DNA from: Orthonyx spaldingii
Taxonomy: Eukaryota; Chordata; Aves; Passeriformes; Orthonychidae
Direction of reading: 5' to 3'
DNA: 64,000 bases
Assembly: GCA_013397795.1 (NCBI GenBank)
Contig: VZTJ01000748.1
Coordinates: 2,315,624-2,379,623 of the forward strand
Shown here: in pieces, positions 58,401 through 64,000 of the stretch
Layout: each line of letters opens with the position of its first letter
Position numbering within the stretch: the stretch's first letter is position 1
The notes under the pieces: generated by a model
What the model was told of the DNA's origin: nothing
Database searches by the model: none
Seen by the model: the letters and a program-made list of their open reading frames with translations, nothing else
Position numbers and translations under genes: made by a program

Positions 58401-61400
58401 ATATTGGTTTAGACTGGAAAGAGTGAATAACTCTGATTTAAAGAGCAGAATGAGTGTCCTAGAAAACTGAGACTGCGCCTTTCCACACAATATTTTGTTC
58501 CAGCAGCCAGAGGAGCTAATGAGACCTAGTGGCCTAATGAAACCGGTGTGAGCACCGCTCCAGGGCAGCCCCACAACATCATTCCACCCAGCAATACAAG
58601 GCCCCCAGCTGCCACCACAGCATGTCATTCCCAGGCAGCTCTCCAGTCCCTGTAGCCTTTCCATGGGCTGAGCTTCCCTTAAGCCATACCTTGTGTCATC
58701 TCCAGGTGTGGCAATGCAAGTGTAAACTCTAGTCTGGCGCTGGGTTGTGCCAGACATGGTGTATTGGTGAAAAATGTTACGGTGTAACTACTGTGGTGGT
58801 TGGATCCTGCAAAATCTGAACTTCAGATACTGGCTTCTACCACAGCCTAGATGAGTTGTCTTCACACAAATGGGTAACAAAGCCTGTTAAACCTGTGATT
58901 TTTATTATCATGAAACTATTTTCAGGTGGCAAAGAGTTGGTAGAATGCCCTCGTCATGCCCCGTCAGAGTACCCTGGGAGCAGCACAGTCAAAGACCATC
59001 TTGGCTATGGCAATAGGCAGTTGTGTACTCGAAGGGGTGTGAGCTTGTTTGGGTTTATGCTGAGTCCTGGAGAGATACATCTGCAGTCTTGAGGAAGCTG
59101 CAAATTTCCAGTAACCTTGGGATCCCACCAGAAGCTTTGCATGTGATTTTCATGTGGTAAAGACCTGAGCAGATTAAATGGCTCAGTTATGTTTTCAAAA
59201 CAATGTAGACATTGAAGCTGGGGTACAACTCACCACCTAAATAGTTGCCCAAACCCCACTATATAGATAAAGGACAGCAACAAGTATCTCTGGAGGGCAA
59301 TTCATTTCATCCACTTCAGCCGTCTACCTTAGAGTGAGATGAGCTGCTCTCTGGAGGTGTCTTTCTGATCATCAGTGCTAAAGGAAGCACTGATATGGTG
59401 TAGATATGGACATCCATCTTTTAGATACCTAACTTTCCTCCCCTCCACTCTCCTGTGTGAGATTCCCTCCCAAGCTGTAGCCTGAGGAGGAAAAAAGGGT
59501 GAACCTGAAACTTTGACAGGGATACTGATAGGACATGCTTGCACCATACAACCAAAATGAATTTTAAAACCACAGGGTAGCTTGCTAAAGTTGTGTCAAT
59601 GAAGTCAGCACAGTGCATGTAACCTGTGCTCCTTACAAAACAAACACAGGATTGTGATCTGAACTCCTCCTGAGTAGTAGTTTCCTTTGGCTCTTCAAAT
59701 TGGTTTTTTGTGTACTTTTCATTTGGAGATGCACATGGAATAAACTTTCCTCTGTTTTATACTCAGAAATATACATGAACAACGCACCCTTGCCATATAG
59801 TCTCTGGGAGTCCTTAGATCAGGCCTGGATTTCATATGCTTTCAAAAAGGAAGGAGAAAAAAAAAAAGGTAGGAAAGTTACTCAAGGTAGTATTTGCATT
59901 AATAGAATTCTGTGGATTGTTGACACATTTTGTACAGTTTAATAACTTTAGGCACTAAAATATTTTACATGTACTTCAATTATTTGACTGGTAAAATGAA
60001 ACAGGACTTCATATAATACAGTTTGTTGTTGACAAGCTTTCAACAGAAGTGTCAAAGAATGGTTTATCTCTAGTCATAACTAGTTCCGATTCTAATAAAC
60101 ACATAAAAAACTTAACAGGACTTCAACTTAATATTTTCAACATAACATGTAAAAATAAACTCCTGTAAGTTATTACATAAATTAATGAAAGATCATATAA
60201 TGTTCATTGACATCTAGCAAAATCAGTCAGCTGATTACTGTTAAAGTCTATCTTAAGAGTGTTCCCAGCTTTGCTTGCCATAAAAAGCATTGTGCTTCTG
60301 AAAAGCCCCCTTGAAACGAAAATATTTGTTGGAAAATATGGTAAGAATCCTAAAAAAAGCAAAGTTAGGGCATTAGAATTGCTGGCAGAATCAGACTTGA
60401 CTTAATATTATATGTGGAAATATAAAATAAATTAGCCATTCAAACACACTCTTACCTACTGATGATGTGCCGTAGGCATCAATCACCTATAAATATATAA
60501 AGATATGTAAAATGTATGTTCTATTTAATTTCTCTAAATATCAAAAGCACAATGATTTTGTTAAAAGAATTGTTTTCCACAGACAGATTGGTTGACATAC
60601 AGTGGATGCTGACACAAAATTTCAGGGGACATGTGCAGTGATAAGAACAACTACTATTTGTACCGGAAAACTGGTTAAGTGCAAGCTGGTTTAGAAGTCA
60701 AATTAAATAAATGCTTAATTCTGTGAAGATAATTTCTTTCAGGCTGACCAAGCCTTTGCTTATACCCTTATATCTAGCTTTAATGATGCTTTTGTAACCT
60801 TGCCATTCTCAGTGACATTCTTCCTTTTGAAAGTCTTCATTACCCTTAATACACTTTTTCTCTTCTCATTGATTCAGCTGCTCTTAGGGTTGCCGTAACT
60901 GTGGCAGTTCAATTACTTTTTTTCTGCCTACCATTTCCTTTTCTCTTTAGAGCTGAACATGCAACTTTGAGAAGGAGCTGTTGCAGCACGCTCTATGTAA
61001 GATGGTGCTCAGAGGAATGAATGAAATAGCTGACAATGGTGATAGTCCTTGTGAAAGCTCTGCTTTGATGCTTGAAAGGCTGCAATGGTTTCTTATGTCA
61101 CTGCTTGTATATTGACTTGTTGCAACTGGATCTTTAAAGTGCTCTGTGGTCTGGGTCCTGTTATTTACAATGCCACTTCCGTCCCAGTGAGAGCTGAGAC
61201 AATCACATCTGCTTTGGTTAGCAGCTCTGATATTAGTAGGTGACTAAAATAGTAAAAATAGAAAAGAAAAAAAAAGCAAGAAAGGCCACCTCCAGTCAGG
61301 TGTCAGATCCTTGACTCTGTCAGCAGTTGATACAACAGGGTCCAAGGATATGTCAAAGAAATGAAAACAACTGTGTTTTAAAGTGTTTGCTGTCATATTT

Positions 61401-64000
61401 GCGACAGCATGAGTTTAGATAGGGCTTCATTGGACAAATAGTTTTGTTTCAGGCAACACTAGGACAGAAGCCAGGGCTGGTCACATCCACATCCAGATGT
61501 GGTCAGAAAAAAAAAATCCAAAAGAGTTATTTTCCTTTTCTTTCAGTAACTGTGGGTCTTTGAAAAGCTCTCCACAGATTCCATTCGTAGGGTGCACATG
61601 AACTCACAAAGGCCATGTTTATTTACTCTGCCTTGTAAGATGTGTGGATTGTCTATACAGCATGAATGAAGACTGAACCTGGTCAACTGAGTGCCTTGGG
61701 ATGGAGAGAGTCAGTCTGGGTGGCTACAAGGCTGCAGTGCCTGCACGGGTCAGATACACAGTGCACAACACATGGTTGGCTGAATGCAGCATTGCAGGTA
61801 TGACTTGTGCACTTTATCCACTTAGGTGCAGAAGCTGCTTACTGACAGTCCCCAAGAGTTGCCAGCTGCTATGAAATACAGGAAATGCCACATCTTGCAC
61901 AGAGCAATGCCAGAGATCCTGTAAAGTCTGCAGGAACTCTTGTCCTGGCTGATTAGTATCACTGAGGGCTTGGGCCTGCCACCGTTACTGTAGCCTCACA
62001 AACCTTGATAAAAGCACCTTTCTCATGGTAGGTTTTTATGCGCTGCCCTCTTGCTAGAGGTAATCCTGTGGTTTTACCGTTTTTGGATTCAGTCCCTGGA
62101 TGCCAGCCCTCTTGCCCACCCCCAGCTTTGCAGATGCTTGCAAAGCCATCAGCAGCAAGTAGGTAAATTCCCTCCAGGAGTCTGTGGTCAGTCTTACCAA
62201 GGTTGCTGAACACTTCTCTTAACTAGCCCAGCTTGCAAGTCACCTAGAGAGAGAGTGAACAGCAAAAATCAGTAGACATGCCACTAGTCTCCTGCTTAAA
62301 GCCTTTCAGTGTTGCAGTCCTTGTTGAAAGGAGAGGGATTTCAGATTTGCTGCAATCTTATAGTCCTGGCTGAGTCTCTACCAGGTCACTCTCCTTAAGG
62401 TGTTGCATCCCTCTTATTGATGACCAGCTAGTCAGGGCAGGAACAGATTTTTTTCCCTTGCCAGCCTTTTACTGCTGGAGATGTTCCCGAGTACCAGTGG
62501 CCTTTGGCATCACACTAGCTCACACACCTGAGTGCAAATATCCCATTTGTTCTCCAAACAATGCTTCCTTCTTTCCTCCCTTGCTTTGCTCACTCATTCA
62601 TTCCCCTGGCACGCTCTACAGCACAAAGCATTCCTGTGAGCCGGCAGGACTGCTGTCATCCCTCAGAGCTTGCTGTGAGCAACCTGCTACTGCTGGCAAG
62701 CTCTTGCAGAGTGATGTAATCCTGGGCAGACCTTACGCCACCATCCTGATGCCAGATATTGTGTTGGCTCGTGTTGTTTGTTACAATGTGTATGGCTCCT
62801 TAATTTTTTTTGCCCCAAAGGATTTGAAATTTGATCCATGGTTGTCTTTCTGGTTCTCGGTTTTTCTGCTGGAGAGCTCTGAAATCTCTGTGTCTGGCAT
62901 CTGTGGAAGGCTCTTGTCCTTCCTATTGTATGTTCCAGCTGGCCTAGGTAATTTCCTCTGTTTCAAAAATTCTAGTTGTTTTGTTAACATTTAACCCAAG
63001 TTTTCCAGCTTTCCAGTCTTATGTTCCCGATCCAAATAGCCTTGCGTCTTCTGAGGCAACTATTCAAAACAGTCAGCCTGAGATCAGCCAATCTTCTCTT
63101 GTCTTTTACGCTCTTTACCTACCTTCTGATGAAAACAGGTTTTTTAAATGCTTAACTCCTACATTTTCACATTCAATGGTACTCTTTCATGATTCATGCC
63201 CCTGGTTTCATGGAACAGTATCAAAGCTACAAAGTGCTTCAGCTCCTTGCCAGAAACAAAGCCAGGACCTGGCTGGTTTCCATTTTGCTGCAGCTGTAGT
63301 ATTGCTATAGTCATTATCTTTCAAGTATCTGGGTGAGCTACATTTTATAACAAGAAATACAAAATAACTTTCATTAGCGGTGCTTTTTACAGACACCTCT
63401 CTGATTTCTCCTCCCAAATGAAGGTCAAAAATGCCCCTGCTTATCCTCTACATTTCCTGACATTTTCAGCATTCAGGGACTAATATGCAGGTTCTTTGTC
63501 CTGCTTAGACATTTTCTCGGTTTCTTTTCCTCACTATAGTGTTTGTTTGCTCAGTGATGACTCAGAACAGAAAACTGTGAAAGAGGTCAACCTATTAGTT
63601 TCCCAGCCTTCTAAAGGTGCAGTTATCCACCCCAACAGGAAATTCAAGACTTCTTTGCAAATGGATGTTACAGAGTTATAGCAGCAAGAGAAGCCACAGT
63701 GCCATGGTCTGGCACATATGCAAGGTGACTTGGCCTAAATAAATTAGATTAATTGAGTGGAAGTAAAAATCTTCCCTGAATTAAATATACTGAAAAAAGA
63801 AGGCATTTACAGACTGTGCTGCAAGGAACCTGAAAAGGCCTTTCTCCTCCTCCTGTGCCCTGAAACCTGCACACTGACTCCTGGAAGGAGCTCATGCAGG
63901 AATCCTCTCCCTAGCTCCATCCTAAACCCTAACAGGTTAGAAAGGCAATTTGTTCAGACTCAAAGTGCTACTAAATGAGAAAATATAAATAGTATTACAA
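52498..64000. other. Intergenic, no supported gene
   Basis: This is about 11.5 kb of mostly unique, AT-rich sequence that becomes less AT-rich after about 61.5 kb. Homopolymers occur (T13 at 52638-52650, T16 at 56572-56587). The longest frames are 62458-62994 (plus, 178 codons) and 58344-58757 (minus, 137 codons). Neither shows a domain, signal peptide, Kozak support or neighbouring splice structure that I can trust. In other amniotes UBAC2 lies beyond this side of DOCK9, but I see none of its exons here. Confidence 0.7.

Noticed and set aside
58344..58757. 137-codon minus-strand frame in the 5' flank
   Set aside because: No recognised domain or splice context. The length is within chance expectation for a locally GC-richer stretch.
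1..64000. CRISPR array, operons, tRNA or rRNA genes, bacterial or phage content
   Set aside because: No regularly spaced repeats, no tRNA A/B-box pairs or rRNA signatures seen by eye. Everything fits ordinary vertebrate genomic DNA.

Overview
This is a 64 kb piece of a vertebrate nuclear genome, almost certainly from a bird. It is AT-rich, has low coding density, uses canonical GT-AG splice sites, and carries one dense CpG island. It also holds nine 3'-truncated CR1 LINE fragments with the typical CR1 3' tail (subfamily-dependent ends near ATTCTGTGATTCTGTGATT). A probable solo LTR of a type common in birds lies near 33.3 kb. I cannot name the species. I see no prokaryotic, organellar or viral gene content, no CRISPR array and no rRNA or tRNA gene.

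The one protein-coding gene I can support is the 5' end of DOCK9 (zizimin1, a Cdc42-specific DOCK-D guanine nucleotide exchange factor). It is read on the minus strand, so transcription runs from about 48 kb down to position 1. Five coding exons lie at 47701-47814, 10583-10699, 2934-3023, 1188-1270 and 26-95. They join in frame to give the first 158 codons (38 + 39 + 30 + 27 + one codon split by intron 4 + 23). They stop just before the exon expected to open the PH domain. Intron 1 is about 37 kb, intron 2 about 7.6 kb, intron 3 about 1.7 kb and intron 4 about 1.1 kb.

The promoter sits in a CpG island (about 47.39-48.30 kb). In gene orientation, going upstream from the ATG, it has G-rich runs, GC boxes, two CCAAT boxes 42 bp apart, another GC box and an ETS-type site. 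There is no obvious TATA box. A CR1 fragment starts about 110 bp beyond the ETS site and forms the outer edge of the island.

Intron 1 (10700-47700) is mostly unique AT-rich sequence. It contains four plus-strand CR1 pieces, one minus-strand CR1, the LTR-like block, a (CA)12 tract, two G/T-rich tracts and a small CpG-containing patch near 19.1 kb. The 5' flank (48.3-64 kb) contains three plus-strand CR1 pieces and a (GGGA)6 tract, and otherwise nothing I recognise. ORFs elsewhere are short and look like chance, or like by-products of CpG-island or CR1 composition.

I found no convincing undescribed system. The most useful leads concern the DOCK9 promoter: CCAAT spacing, a G-quadruplex-prone duplicated segment, the adjoining CR1 and the ambiguous upstream open frame.
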